Assembly: GCF_001649575.2 (NCBI RefSeq)
Contig: NC_051443.1
Location: 21,343,427 to 21,407,426, forward strand
Length of the DNA: 64,000 bases
Direction: 5' to 3'
Source: Kryptolebias marmoratus
Taxonomy: Eukaryota; Chordata; Actinopteri; Cyprinodontiformes; Rivulidae
Shown here in pieces: positions 46,696 to 58,855 of this stretch. How positions within the stretch are numbered: the stretch's first letter is position 1; each line of letters starts with the position of its first letter. The position numbers were made by a program, and so were the translations under genes. Under the pieces are notes generated by a model that worked only from the letters and a program-made list of their open reading frames with translations, was not told the origin of the DNA and searched no databases.

Positions 46696-46854
46696 TTTGT
46701 GGTAATTTAGGCTTTAAAACACGTGAGTTTTAATGGAAACATAGCCAAAGAAGTAGCACCTTGAAACAAAAAAAGAAAACTTCATCATTTCAACAAACTC
46801 TTTTTGTTACTAATTATGAGTTGTTAAAAAAGGAAAGTAGTAATCAGACCAACA

Positions 46855-46858
<4 letters not shown>

Positions 46859-46917
<59 letters not shown>
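46859..46917. repeat. (TA)n microsatellite, about 29 copies
   Basis: The longest TA run in the window, uninterrupted. It can extrude as a cruciform and is expected to be length-polymorphic. The Ile-Tyr frames on both strands translate it. Confidence 0.97.
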
Positions 46918-46920
<3 letters not shown>

Positions 46921-47530
46921 CATGTATATCTACTATTTTAAGGGATAAAAATCTTTTCTTTTTTTTTTTCATTAGTCCTGCTGGGTGTGGAAACCACCAT
47001 GGAGTATATAACGTCCTGCTGTTTGAAAGGCAGTGAAAACCACATTGTCTTGCCATTACAAGTGAAGTGGTTGTTGGTAATAAAATGAGAATAACTGTAT
47101 GATGTGCATCTTCACTTTAGATCAGATGTGATCCGATTACAAGTTAAATGTATTATTTTTGATCCCTGTGGGATAGCTGAATGGAGTGGTAAATGAAGTG
47201 GAAGAGAACAGAAAATATGCACTTTTCTTATTTGTATTATTATCATAATAATAGCACAATTCTCTCTAATTTGATACTCTCTAGAATAAAATGTTTCGCC
47301 TTTCAAAATATATATTCCTGTTTTTTTTCTTTGTTTTTTTTTTCCTTTTGCAATTGAAGGATGAGGAGCAGAAAATGGAAAACAAAAGAACATAGGGAGA
47401 GATATGAAGGACGGTTTTATTCATATAAAGTTGATTTGTCTTTAGGAAAATTAACTCTTTACGCTTTTTTAAGGAGAGCCCTTCTCCACATAAGAGCCCT
47501 TACTCCTGAACTTTTAATGTAGAAATGCAA
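46918..47530. other. AT-rich intergenic sequence
   Basis: T-runs (46960-46969, 47327-47343) and filler. No gene. Confidence 0.5.
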
Positions 47531-47640
47531 GCATGGTGATTGAAGAGCTTTTCATTTGTTGTTTTTGGGGCTTTGCCCACCGCTCACGGCAAACATTGCT
47601 CCATTGTCACACTCTGTGTACACAAATCAGAAGGGCACGA
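47531..47640. promoter_or_regulatory. Candidate CNE
   Basis: GGGGCTTTGCCCACCGC, TCACGGCAAACATTGC and TCCATTGTCACAC (SOX-like) in non-repetitive sequence. Confidence 0.35.
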
Positions 47641-47804
47641 GTGTGTAAATGTACTCTTGCATAGCAGGGTAGCATGTAGATTTTTTTGTGTGTGTGTATC
47701 AAACTGTTTCTACATGAGCATTAAAGGATGACAGTTGTTTTGCCTCAAAACTTTTTGATGGCAAAAAGAGAGAAAACTACATAAAAACCAGAGGAGAGTG
47801 GGGA

Positions 47805-48085
47805 AAAGAAAAAGCAGAGGGTGGAAGAACTCAGCTCTAAGGCCTAATTTCACCAACATTGTCCTTTGCCTAATTGCAAAATCCTTCTGTTTCCCCTTCT
47901 GTCCCTGCCGTGTGGCCCTATGGCACCGCAAGGTAAAGAAGAAGTCGGGTTCTAATTTCATTTTGGTTTGTCTTAGGACAATTCTTAGATGTTTAATTCT
48001 ATCCCAATTTCATGTAATCAGGCAAAAGACTTCCCTAGAGGGAGGGCATCGCAGGCCAGGGCCAGGCATATGCTATTTGCAAATG
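47805..48085. promoter_or_regulatory. Candidate CNE
   Basis: AAGGCCTAATTTCACC, CCTAATTGCAAAATCC, GCCGTGTGGCCCTATGGCAC and a GAGGGAGGGCATCGC segment in largely non-repetitive sequence. Opposing open frames here show no family. Confidence 0.35.
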
Positions 48086-48299
48086 TAATTGGTTCACCTT
48101 TATTCTGCTCCTTCTGATGTTCAGCGTGTCACTTCTCTCACTCATTTATCTCTTATTATCTCCACATCCTTCTCTCTCTTACCATCTTTTTCAGTGGACC
48201 CATGGTCTCCCTTTTCTTCCCGTCTCCGCTTCGTCTTTTCTCCCTCCCCTCTAGGCGAAAGTATCGTGGTTGTTATTGTGATTTCATTTTTTTTTTCTT

Positions 48300-48555
48300 C
48301 TCATCTCTGTCTCTGCAGCCTCTGGACATTGACTACAAAATCCATTATCATTTGTATATTTTAATTATGCAAATGAGGATAGCTCAGCTGGCCTCTTGGA
48401 GGCTGCAGGGGAGAAAGTGGGAACTCTACAATTCATGATTACAATTCATCCGCTCGTCTCGCTTTAATTGTAACAAGCTAATTACCTTGTTTCCATTTAG
48501 TTTGAACAATGCCAAAAAGGAAAGACAACAGTGATAGCTCTGGCTGACTCACAAG
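48300..48555. promoter_or_regulatory. Strong candidate CNE with POU octamer and structured repeats
   Basis: A perfect POU octamer ATGCAAAT lies at 48367-48374 beside TTTAATT. CTGCAGCCTC (48313-48322) and GAGGCTGCAG (48399-48408) are an exact 10-bp inverted repeat bracketing it. ACAATTCAT occurs twice in tandem spacing (48428-48436, 48441-48449), each containing a SOX-like ACAAT core. CTTTAATTGTAACAAGCTAATTACC (split: TTTAATTG, GCTAATTACC) adds homeodomain cores. Composition is balanced and free of simple repeats apart from an upstream T-run. Confidence 0.5.
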
Positions 48556-49315
48556 ACAGGAAACAAAGCACAACAGTTTAGAAACTCAGTTTTAATTCAG
48601 TGCAAACACTCACAGGTTTCAAGTCTTGTTTTGTTGTTGCTTTTCATCTGTTGGATAAAACAAATGATAATGTAGTAGAACGCAATCATCGTGTTTGGAT
48701 AATTATTCTCTTAATGTGAACAAAAGCATTTCCTCTGAACAAAAGGAACTTTCACTTTCGCCTACAAAAACACATTGGGACCTTGGTTTTCCTGAATTGC
48801 TTTAGAATAATTGTCCGCTTATGTCTGGTTGTGACAAGCTGGGATTTAATCTCAAGTTATTTTTAATTTGACCATAATTTTGATTGAAAACACCAGAATT
48901 TATTAATTCTTATTTTAACTTTATTTTCTTATTTTAAATGTTATCTATTATCTGTGGCAATGACAGAGTTCTGTGCTCTTCCTATCTGGACACCCTACAA
49001 AAATAATTACTGGAAGAGAGGGATGAGCCTGTTTCTCTGCTCACTTTTTAGCAAAAAACATACACCCATGGTGTTCAGCAAAAGCACCACTGGCTGACCT
49101 TCGATGGACTGTCTATGTTTTTCTCTATTTTAATTTTTTTGAAGTTGCAACTAACATGAACTTTTTTACAAGTCTGAGCCACAGTGAGCCAAGAGAGACA
49201 AACATAAACTAAGCTAAGAATATTTTTAATTGTTTATGCTACCTTTGTTAAGCGTCTTTTTTTTTTTACAAAAACGTGATATTTTTTTTTCTTTTATTTA
49301 AAAGTTAAATAATGA
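48556..49315. other. AT-rich intergenic sequence
   Basis: Filler with T-runs near 49257 and 49281. No gene. Confidence 0.5.
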
Positions 49316-49560
49316 TGAGGAAGGATGTTGGTGAAAAGGTTTCCCTCAGAAAGACCAGAGGCAATCATCCTGGACTTCCGTGGGTTTATGAACCCTCTAA
49401 AAGACCAAGTTTGTGTTTCTGCCGGCAGTGCTCAGTCTCAGATTCGCTCCGTCCTGAGGTTTCTCACAGAAATGAGTCCAGGGCTTCTGGGGATCAAGAC
49501 CAGTCCTCAGCTGAACAAGATCTCATTATCTCTCCCTCACAGACCTATGCACACACATAT
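49316..49560 (+). other. Balanced block open in two + frames, unidentified
   Basis: About 240 bp of balanced sequence is open in two overlapping + frames (49312-49680 and 49325-49654). One reads KRFPSERPEAIILDFRGF, the other NHPGLPWVYEPSKRPS; neither matches a family I know. A pyrimidine-rich CTCTCCCTCACAG near 49530-49542 resembles a splice acceptor. After 49550 both frames translate CA repeats. It could be a CNE, lncRNA exon or old repeat. Confidence 0.2.
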
Positions 49561-52500
49561 AAAGTCATATACTGCGCAAGGACATGCACACACAGATGTG
49601 TACTCACACATGCACACCCTTTGTCATGCCACAGTGAGCAGGGTGCCACAATGAGGGACCTTGAATGTATGTCACCATGAACAAGACATGTGGGTATTTC
49701 TTTTACTCTTTTTAGTCATATGAAAGTGAAAACAGATACATAAACTCTTCTCCCGTTCCAAAATATTTGATGTTCCTATCACATGCTCACACTTATCCAT
49801 CAACACAGAAAAACTTCATTGCTTTTCAAATCAGAATTAAAAAGCACATATTCTGTGACTTTTATTGTCACACATTCTCCCTCAGATATTAAGTCCTTTT
49901 GTCTGCAAAGAGCAGAGTGGCATTACCAACTGCCATTTTCTCCATGCCCACCTACTTTGAGTTGCCATCAGGGAGATACTTGAAAGGTATTTGAAACTGT
50001 CGTCCTTAATCATTTCCCGGATCCCGCAGGACACTGTGTGTGACGTGAAGGACGGACCGGAGGAGGAGGAGGAAGGATATTGGGAGAGAAAGTGATGTCA
50101 CCCATCAGTCAAATCTTACCAAAGTGTTCCAGAAACACCCAGTAACAAGAATGGATACAAGATCCTGCAAATTAAAATAAATGAATCACTCCAGGAACAT
50201 GTTTATATCCAAAAGTACATTCATGTTTTGCAGGTGTAAAAGAAAAAGTTACACATGATGAAAATCTGTTTTACCTCCAGTTACAATCATTGTGCTGAAA
50301 AACCTTAAGTGGGTCATGGACCTCTTTCTGCCATCACATCCACTCCTTCCCTCCCATCTCTGGTTTTGAAGAATTGGATTTTATAATGACTTTACATTTT
50401 TTAATCATGAGAGACTTGATTTGCTTTTTGACCAGTAAAACGTCTAATAGTGTCTGCTTTTTGCCCTTATCTCTGTGTCCATCTTTGTTTGTTATATTGC
50501 TCAATAAACACACATTTTGGAAGGATTTCATGGTAAATCCGTTAGCTTGAACATTTATTTGAAAGAAGTCAAATCAGTAGTGGAATAAAATGAGCTTATT
50601 GTTTTTAATCTTCCTGCTGTTTCTTTTGATATTAGAAGTAATGTAGTCAATATGTTGTGAGGTGCAACGCACAAAGGTGCTTTCACAAATGCCTTTCATT
50701 ACACTTAAAACAGAAATAAAGAAGAAATAAATGGGTTATGTCTTATATTCAAATGCTTTACATACATATTTACTTTGCACATAATTCTTTACTGGAACTT
50801 GAGGCCAAGTAACAAACGCATGCTTTTTAATTCATTACTTTTTTGATGCAAAACTGACGCTTATTCTCAGCATCTGTGACATTAAAATGTGTTTCTGTTT
50901 GTATTTCTGTTTTTACTTCTGCTAAAAATTGTAGTCTTTTTCTAAATATGTGTTGTTGTACATAGCATCCCAAATATGTCAATTCATAAAGCTGAACCAA
51001 GTCTAAAGTTGTTTTTTTAGTATATGTACACAAGCAAAACCAAGAATCTTGTATCTCTCTCTCTCTCTGTGTGCACTTGTAAACTGAGGGCAAGGCAAAC
51101 AAACTGCTTGTTATTGAAGCAGCCATGAGTATATTAATCAATGAAGAAATAAACACCATGAAATATTTGTCATATAATTAGTATAATTTGCATTCTTCAG
51201 AGTACAGCATGTTTACAGACTGAAGTTTCTCGTGTTTGTTTTATTGATTCTGCTTGTTTTTTTTAAGATGGTCCTCATTTCAGTGCTGTTCTTGCCACAC
51301 TTACTGTACTAAACATAAACAAATGCAAATCAAAAATTAATCTGGGCTATTTCTGGAACTTATGTGGCTTTTGGTTGAGGATGAACTTTTGAAGTTCACT
51401 CTGAGACTTCTATAGATGTGACCTGGATCAGCACAAATGATGAAACCATATTTAACTAATCTCACAACTTTAGGATTCATGGTCAGAAAGTCTCTAATAT
51501 CACATGTACACATTTAAGTGTGATTTTTCCTTGAATTAGTATGTTTTTTTATGTTTGTTTGTTGTTTTTTTCTTTGCCTAGATATAACTTTAGTTTTACA
51601 TAATTTACGAGATATTTGGTGAATATAAAATGGACCTCTTTTGCTGTGTAAGTTATCTTTTATTGGGTAATAAAGCAATGTTTAATATTTGTTTAAAAAA
51701 AAAACCATCAATTTTTTTTACCTGTTAGATTTAACTCATCCTTACATTTATCGTTTTGCTGACCTTACTGAATCTTCTTTAGAAAAATACCAACATGTTT
51801 TATCAGCTTCACTGATGCTTTCTGGGGCTTTTTATGGTGTCTTTCTGTTTCATCCATGTACATTTGAGAGGTTTAGAGTTCTGTGCTCAATTCTGAATAC
51901 TAAGAATTCTGTCTGACCTTTCCACAATGCATTTTAGTAGAAACTTGCAATACCAGCCTTTGGTTATAAAAAGCAGTAGAGATTTTGAATGCATCAAGTA
52001 AAACTAGTATGAGATTTAGCACATTATATACAGGATTTCCTATTTTTTAATTCAGCAGTTTATGCAATGTTGCTTTCAAAGAGTTATCCCTGAACTGTTA
52101 ACATATTTTCAGGTTTATAGCCACATCTTTTTCTTTTTAAAAATAGAAGTGATTTGTACAAAAACAGCCTGTTGAGCTGCTTAACTGAAAAACACACATA
52201 AAATTTTATTTAAAAAATAAAACAGAAGATAAAGAAGTATTTAAAATCACTCTCATTGTTGGTTCCATTTGCAGCTTGAAATCTGTTGGCAAAGGTCAGT
52301 CAAATGGATGAGGAGGCCAGCAGACGGAACATTTAAAGATCTACTTTCTCTGAAATATCTCATGGCCTCTGTTTTTCAAATACAGCTAAGAGGTTTACTA
52401 GCAGGTCAAACTCAGAGAGTAAGCGAAACATAAATGTAGAGACGGCAGGAGAGATTTAAATATGTAGCGTTCATTTAGAGATCAGACACTCAGTAAGGAT

Positions 52501-52780
52501 CAGCTTATAATAGTGTCTCAATCTCACATTTTCAGTTGCACTTGAGTTGTTCAAATATGTGGCCTATTTCTGTGACTAAAAGCATACAAACACACAAACA
52601 TTACAACCACACAATCATTTGATATCTTATTCTCTGTGTTACAGCTTTTCAGAGCTTAACATCACTAGCACAACACAACAATTCCGGTTCATTTATACAT
52701 TTATTGATGTTTACAAATGTTTGAATGTCTAGATGAGTGTTACTGAGAATTTAGCACTCCTGTTGCATGAGATATGAAGC
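49561..52780. other. Gene-poor stretch
   Basis: CA tracts to 49620; a GGAGGAGGAGG patch with CCGGATCCCGCAGG at 50018-50110 (short GC-rich block, unassigned); otherwise AT-rich filler. Frames at 50827-51159 (-) and 51689-51916 (+) lack recognisable domains. A (CT)n patch lies at 51053-51068. Confidence 0.4.
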
Positions 52781-52789
52781 TGCTGCACA

Positions 52790-53105
52790 TTCTGATTGTT
52801 CCTCTTGATTGAGCGAGATTGCTTCAGATGACATTAAACACCCAAGAGGGGTGTTTGGCTCCTTGCTCTGTGATGTCTTTGCACCAGCCTGCATCTATGG
52901 TCTCTATGCTACAGCTGTACTACCCTATGGGTACTGTTAATAATCCAGTTGAAGGAGCTGAGGTTCCTCATTGCCATGTCATTGCTGAGTCCTAAAAGGT
53001 TCTGTAGGACTCTCAGTCTATCCAGCAGACCTTTCTTTTCTGTCCGCAAGAAAAATATTAGCCCATACAGCTGGATTCCTGAGTCAAGGAACGAAGCCAA
53101 GTTTT
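52790..53105 (-). other. Possible LINE remnant (weak)
   Basis: The minus-strand frame 53100-52909 reads a pattern of hydrophobic residues followed by LLDRLRVLQN and LSSFNWI...HRVV. This loosely resembles the L2/CR1-type reverse-transcriptase C-terminal pattern in which LxRLQxxQN precedes LHWLPVxxR. No catalytic motif is present, identity is low and flanks are not LINE-like, so this may be chance. The + strand flank includes ACCCAAGAGGGGTGTTTGGC, a small dyad. Confidence 0.15.
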
Positions 53106-54858
53106 AGTCTTTTGTTGTCATGTTAGTAATTTCTTCTGTAAATATTCCATCTTATTTTCCAAGTCTAATGATTTGGGAGAAAAAGTGATGGCATAGTCAA
53201 TCTGTAAAAGTTAGCTTCAAGCCGTTGTTGACCGTCTCTGTGGTCCCTTCTTACCTCTTACCACAACACTTTCTGTTCATCCTCTTCAGATCAACTGGCT
53301 GCCTCCTCAGCAGTTTGCTGAAAAACTCCTCCTTCATAATAGGAAATCTATAATATTCCACAGATTGTTAAAGGTTGATATTGATTTCCAGCAATAGCGT
53401 TGTCCTGTCTGAATCTATTTAGGGAAAAGAAATGTTTTTCTTCAAAGCAAGAGTGGCCTCTGTTTGTGCAAGTTGCATTTGTGGAACTGAATCCAAGCTG
53501 GTTGTTTCTGTGACTAAACTTTTTTAGGACTAAACTTGGTAAATAATGATAATGACCTAGAGGGTGTGATGGCCAATATATATTCATATTAATGATGTTT
53601 AAGCTAAGTGCTAAACTTAGTTATCTTTCCCAAACCAATTAATTTAGTTCACAGCCCTAAACCTGACAAAGTAGTTTTCAACTTCTTATCTTCCCAAGCA
53701 GATTTGACATTCAAACCGAATTTGTTCATGTTTGTGCTTAAATCAAATTTAGTCATTTAAATCAGTACTCACAACCAAACACAGTTATTACTCACTTTGA
53801 AATAAAATAAAATGTTCATATTTGTGTATTCCTCCTGTTCCAGGCACACAGAGTCTTTGATTCAGTCTAGTCACCATTAAACTTCTGGCCTGGGATTATT
53901 GTAGCAACATCTGGGTAGCACGTTAATGGACCACATATAGTTTAAAAGTTTAGATTTAGAAATGAACATGTTGCCCTTAATTTGATCTCAGATAAAGTGA
54001 GTGAAAGTGATAAGTAGAGTAGGATTCTGACTGTCTGCATATTTTCTTTTAATATAAGCAAATTATGGCTGAGTACAGCTGTCATCAGTAACCAAAGCAA
54101 CACTGATGACATGAGACCCACCCAAACTGTGTGTGTCTCCCTGAGCACTTAAGGAAAGTACCATCTGTCAGTTTTTTCCACTCCATCTTTCTTACTTAGT
54201 GGATTCCTCCTGAGTGTTGAGGCTTACATAAAAGAAATTTTAAAAAAAATCTTCTCACCAAAACATATTTAAGCTCTTAGCTATGACTTTTAATCCGTGA
54301 ATAATAGTGAAAGCTGGTAATAGAGGAGTACTTCAAAACACAAACGTAAGAAAGAAGGGCCAATCCAAGGCAATTGGGGCTGAAATTAAATTGACTTTTT
54401 CTGTCTCTATGGTTTCTTGACAGAGACTTACAGTTCTTACCAACATTTTTACTAAAAATGTATCCTAAATGTACTGATAATGACATTAAAATGTGTTTTT
54501 TGTGTTTTAAACCCTAAAAAAACCCAGACTATGATAACATATAATTGAAGACTTGAGCAAATCTATCTTCTTTCATTATTTAACCGGATTGTGTACCACT
54601 ACTATTGCTGCTATTATTGTTCTAACCTTCCTGGGAGATCCTTACAAAACTATAATTTCAAATTAGTGTCAGAGTTGACAACTATTTAACAAAATGTTAA
54701 CAAAAACAATAAGTGGAACATGAAGAAAAACATTTTTCAATTATATTTTTTGAAATTTAATAAAACTGATAAACCAAAGAAACAGAAGCTTGGTGTTTTA
54801 CTTTTAAAGCCTTGATGTGTTTTAACATATACATATTTTCACTGTCAGTGTTATCTCA
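53106..54858. other. Intergenic sequence, no gene seen
   Basis: AT-rich. The minus frame 53348-53587 has varied residues but no family. Nothing else is recognised. Confidence 0.4.
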
Positions 54859-54992
54859 TTGGGCCACACAGTGATGTAGTAGGTAAAGGCTGTTGCCTCA
54901 CTGCAAGAAGGTTGCAGGTTTGACTCCCAGCTCTGGCCTTTCTGCCTGGAGTTTACGTGTTCTCACATCCATGGATGGGTGGTATGTTTCTG
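54859..54992 (+). repeat. Teleost tRNA-derived SINE-like repeat
   Basis: The sequence follows the very common fish repeat recalled as GGCGGCACGGTGGTGTAGTGG, through TGTTGCCTCAC, GCAAGAAGGT, GGTTTGACTCC, GGCCTTTCTGC and GGAGTTTACGTGTTCTC. A-box-like sequence is at 54875-54889 and a B-box-like GGTTTGACTCC at 54917-54927. It is truncated and diverged, without a visible tail or target-site duplication. Confidence 0.75.
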
Positions 54993-56155
54993 CTACAGTG
55001 CCACTGCTTCTCAGTTGATGTTTTATTTTCAAATACAAGTTTTAGATATAAAAATCTCTTTCCCAGGTCCAAATGCAATGTTACATCCTGATTATCACTC
55101 TACGGTATAATCACTACTTAAAGAAATTGTTTGTCATGTACTTTATATAAATTACCTTAAGCAGATGTCTAGAAAAAGATGTTTTGATAAATGCATTCAT
55201 GCAGAACATCTGTCAGTAGGTTGTGAAAAATCCAAAAGATTGTATTAATGTAGAATGGAAAATAATCCATTAAGAGTGACATAAAAAACATCTTGTTATA
55301 CAGTTTCTAATGTCTGTGTGCCTATTAAAAAGGCCCAGCGTGTTTGTGTGTGTACTCACACCAGCAAACATGTTGTGTTTATACACTTATGCCACATGCT
55401 TGTTTGAATGGAATTATCATCAACAACAAAGGCTCACATTTCTGTTGTCATTAACGCTGTCAGATCACTGCCACCCACTCTGTGTGTCCTTCTGTTAATC
55501 CCACACTCTGCAACTGGTAAGAGAAGATAGTTATGCAGTGGTGGATCAACAGTAATACAGTGAGAGATAAGTCAGGAGCTGTTTTGATGCTGACTTTTAA
55601 TGGGGGTGGGGGGTGGTTAGAGTCTACCTATCAAAAACAATGTGAAACTGATCCATATGTGAGGTCTATAATCCTGTTTGAAAGACATATAGTTGTCAAA
55701 GAAACATATTGTTTTAATGGTTAAAAGAAGGAAATATATCTTTTTGAATTGCTTCAGTGGGAGAACACAAATAAAATAATAAAAACACGGAAAATGGTTA
55801 TTTTATAGTGCTGTTGTTTACAGGTGCTCAAACTGTTCCTATCTGTAATAAGCATACTGTTTTTCTAGGCTGCATGAGCGCTAAATAACAAAATAAAATA
55901 AATGAGTTTCGAAAATGTATTCAGCAAATCATTTACAAGTTGCAGTGGATTTCTTTTCTGCCTGGTGTGTGTTTTAATCTTGTGCTGCCTGTGAGTGTGT
56001 GTGCATTTCAGTGAGTTTTCCACCCTATCTGTGGTCTACATATGTGATTCAACTTAAGCCAGTACACACACACATATGTGCACACACACAACACACAAAC
56101 TGTTATCTCCCAGAAAAGGCAGCTAATATTTGTTGTTATTTAAACACCACCACTG
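54993..56155. other. Intergenic sequence with GT and CA tracts
   Basis: AT-rich filler. GGGGGTGGGGGGTGG near 55601-55617 and CA repeats at 56064-56099 are the only landmarks. No gene. Confidence 0.45.
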
Positions 56156-56310
56156 ATAGGCAGCTGAACAATAATTATTTTCTGGAACAATAATTATTAC
56201 CTTTTAATTCCATTGTTTACCATTTTGCCCAATGGCCCCTCTTTAAACGCCAGCCTCCATCTATAATGACGAGCCCTTAAGCAGAACTTCATTTAACACA
56301 AATATCAAAT
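56156..56310. promoter_or_regulatory. Candidate CNE with tandem TAATTATT motifs
   Basis: GAACAATAATTATTTTCTGG is followed by GAACAATAATTATTACC, a direct repeat of GAACAATAATTATT with a short offset, combining SOX-like ACAAT and homeodomain TAATTA cores. Non-repetitive balanced sequence (TTGCCCAATGGCCCC, CTTTAAACGCC) continues to 56290. Confidence 0.4.
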
Positions 56311-57005
56311 AATTACAATTTAAATTATTGAAAAGGAAAAGTGTTTTTTTGTTTTTTTTTCTTTTTTGGATTTGAACATTAATTGTGAAAGAAATGTATG
56401 CTGGTTCTATCCAGTAGGCTGTTCTAGTTTATGTTTATTAAATTTTATCTTATCTTTTACTTTCTGTTGAGCTTTCTTCTGTATAAAGTCATTGTTAATG
56501 TTTTGAGCATAAACAGATGTTTATATATTTATTTTTTATGTCTGTTGTTTGTTGATTGTTGTCTGTTATAATTTGTTCAGTGAACCAAATCTAGCAACAA
56601 CTTTGCTCCTAGTTTGTCAGCTGGTTACATCTGAGACCTAACACAAACCTGTTGAATTTCTCTCTCATAAGAACATTGCTAAATAAATCCAAAACTCTGT
56701 CAATTCAATTCTTCAGGGACAAATTTTGAAATAAAAAAGATTCTACAAGTATAAATGTGTTGGACTAAATTTGTTGAAAATTTATTCAGCAGCATTTCAG
56801 AGTTCCAGTTTCCTTCTAATATATACACAGGCACAGTTGTACACTGCCATTTCTTAAGACTTAATAATTGTCCTAATGTGATAAAAAAAACATGAATTAA
56901 GTGAGAAAAGCAGCTGTATCAGCTTTGTTTTCTTGCAATACATAAAAACAACAAATAGAGTAAGATTAGATATATGCAGTTTAATCTGACAGACCTATGA
57001 TGTCT
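56311..57005. other. AT-rich intergenic sequence
   Basis: Filler with T-runs near 56346-56366. No gene. Confidence 0.5.
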
Positions 57006-57155
57006 GTTTATGTGTGACTGCTTACACGATCTCCCCCGTACTGCATATATTTAAGGAGATTAACTACACGCCTGATCACAGGATTACACAATAAAAGCCT
57101 TTCTGAGGTGTGGGGGACGTGCTTATGTGATATTGTGTTAGAGGAACAGGAGCTC
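57006..57155. promoter_or_regulatory. Candidate CNE
   Basis: TACACGATCTCCCCCGTACTG, TTTAAGGAGATTAACTACACG and CACAGGATTACACAATAAAAG (GGATTA and AATAAA) in non-repetitive sequence. Confidence 0.35.
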
Positions 57156-57785
57156 ACAAACATGTACTGATGTCTGTATTTCCTGACATAGTTTTAAAAA
57201 CACATTGATGCAGAATGCTGCTGTGACAGATGCTCACAGTTTATCATCCATCTTTTAGTAAGATAGGTGTCAACAACTGTGGGTGAAATACTAGTGACAA
57301 CAGTGTTGGTTCACTTTGGGTTTTATCCCCAAAACTAAGGCTTTTATAGATTTAAAAAAAGTTATAATGATTTGAAAGCTCGTGTCTAATTTGACCCTAA
57401 CTTAAGTCATGTTTATATAAAGGACAAATATAAATCAAGCTAAGTCAAATTGTAGGTTTTACCAAATAAAGTGATGTGTTTTATTTCCTTATCGCTAAAA
57501 ACAGAATTAGTTACAGAAGTTCCATATTTTCCAGATTAAAACACATAACTACAGGTCATTCCATTCACACCGGTTTTCTTTATGACAGGATTTCATTTTA
57601 TTGGTCATTAGGGTAATTATAATATACTGACACATCTTCATTTGCAACAAAAATGTTATTTAAAATCATGAATGATACAATTATTGATGCCCTTTTTTTC
57701 CTCTTTCCCTCATTTCTTCTTCTTTGTCCAATTTCTGGGGAAAAAAAGGCTTTCTATTCACTTCTTTTATTGTCTCTCTCCATCT
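57156..57785. other. AT-rich intergenic sequence
   Basis: Filler, ending in a pyrimidine-rich CTTCTTCTTTG tract. No gene. Confidence 0.45.
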
Positions 57786-57985
57786 CTGAATCTCTGCATC
57801 ACTCTCTATAATGCCTGGTGATTAAGCGGTAGTTTAACCTCAGGTCCTCATTAATAATAGACAAATAGAAAAAGCCTGCCTTGTTCCGCTTCCTGTCAGT
57901 AGCACTAATAGAGCCCTTAACGTCCACATTAACGTAGCCCTTGTTTACTCAGGGAGCTGGACAGACATGATGAAACACACAAATG
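57786..57985. promoter_or_regulatory. Strong candidate CNE
   Basis: TGGTGATTAAGCGGTAG, CCTCATTAATAATAGAC, TTGTTCCGCTTCCTGTC (ETS-like), CTAATAGAGCCCTTAACG and ATTAACGTAGCCC are closely spaced, varied and free of simple repeats. Confidence 0.45.
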
Positions 57986-58855
57986 CATCATGTCTACAGT
58001 GTAATGCATAAAAGTGTCATGGCCAAAAGTAGGCAGATGCATAAAGATTTACACGTTGGACTCTAATAGTGTGCACAAATTTGACTTTTGCAAAACAAGT
58101 CCTAAAAAATAACTGCAATTTCATTTAACAATTATGTCAAAGATTCAGAAGTGAACATCGGGATACAATCAATGGGATTTGGAAGCCTTTTGAACTGATC
58201 TGATTAAGTTAAAATCAATCTATTTATCCTCAATGAACAAAAGTAATCTTAGGTGGAAAAGAGAGTGAGGAATTAAATGAAAAAAAAATGTATTTGTGAA
58301 ATCCAATATCTAATTCTAAACATCAAATCAAATCAACTTCATTTTTGGAGCATATTAAAAACAGCCAAAAATGACCAAAGTGTTGTACATATGAAACCAT
58401 ATGCATTAAAATAAACCAAACAGTGTATATACACTTTTTTTTTAGCATGATTTAAAACTTTTAGCTGCTGTTATAATTGACAATAAAGCTGCTGAAAGTA
58501 TCCTGCTGAGATGCAACCTTGACTTGCAGGTTGGATGTCTAAAAATCAAAATAAAATTTAAGAAAACAAAATCACAGACATTATGATTTTGTCTGATTTA
58601 AAAGATCGCAAAAGCAGATAAATTGGATCTTTTTTGGTGGATGATAAGAAAATGTTTTGATCAGCCTGAGTAAAAAGAGGGAGAAGCATTGGTTGCAGAG
58701 ACAAAACAACTTCTGACAAACTCAGCTGATCGGTGGTTGGGACGGTTTATCATAGCAACCTGACTGTCTGTAGTCTGATGGAGAAAATAGTGACAAGTTT
58801 ATACAAACTTGTGACTGCTTGTAAAAACACCTAACGTAGCTTTCATTCAGATTGT
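57986..58855. other. AT-rich intergenic sequence
   Basis: Filler. No gene, repeat family or clear CNE. Confidence 0.45.

Noticed and set aside
46761..47056. Ile-Tyr repeat frames on both strands
   Set aside because: They translate the (TA)n run.
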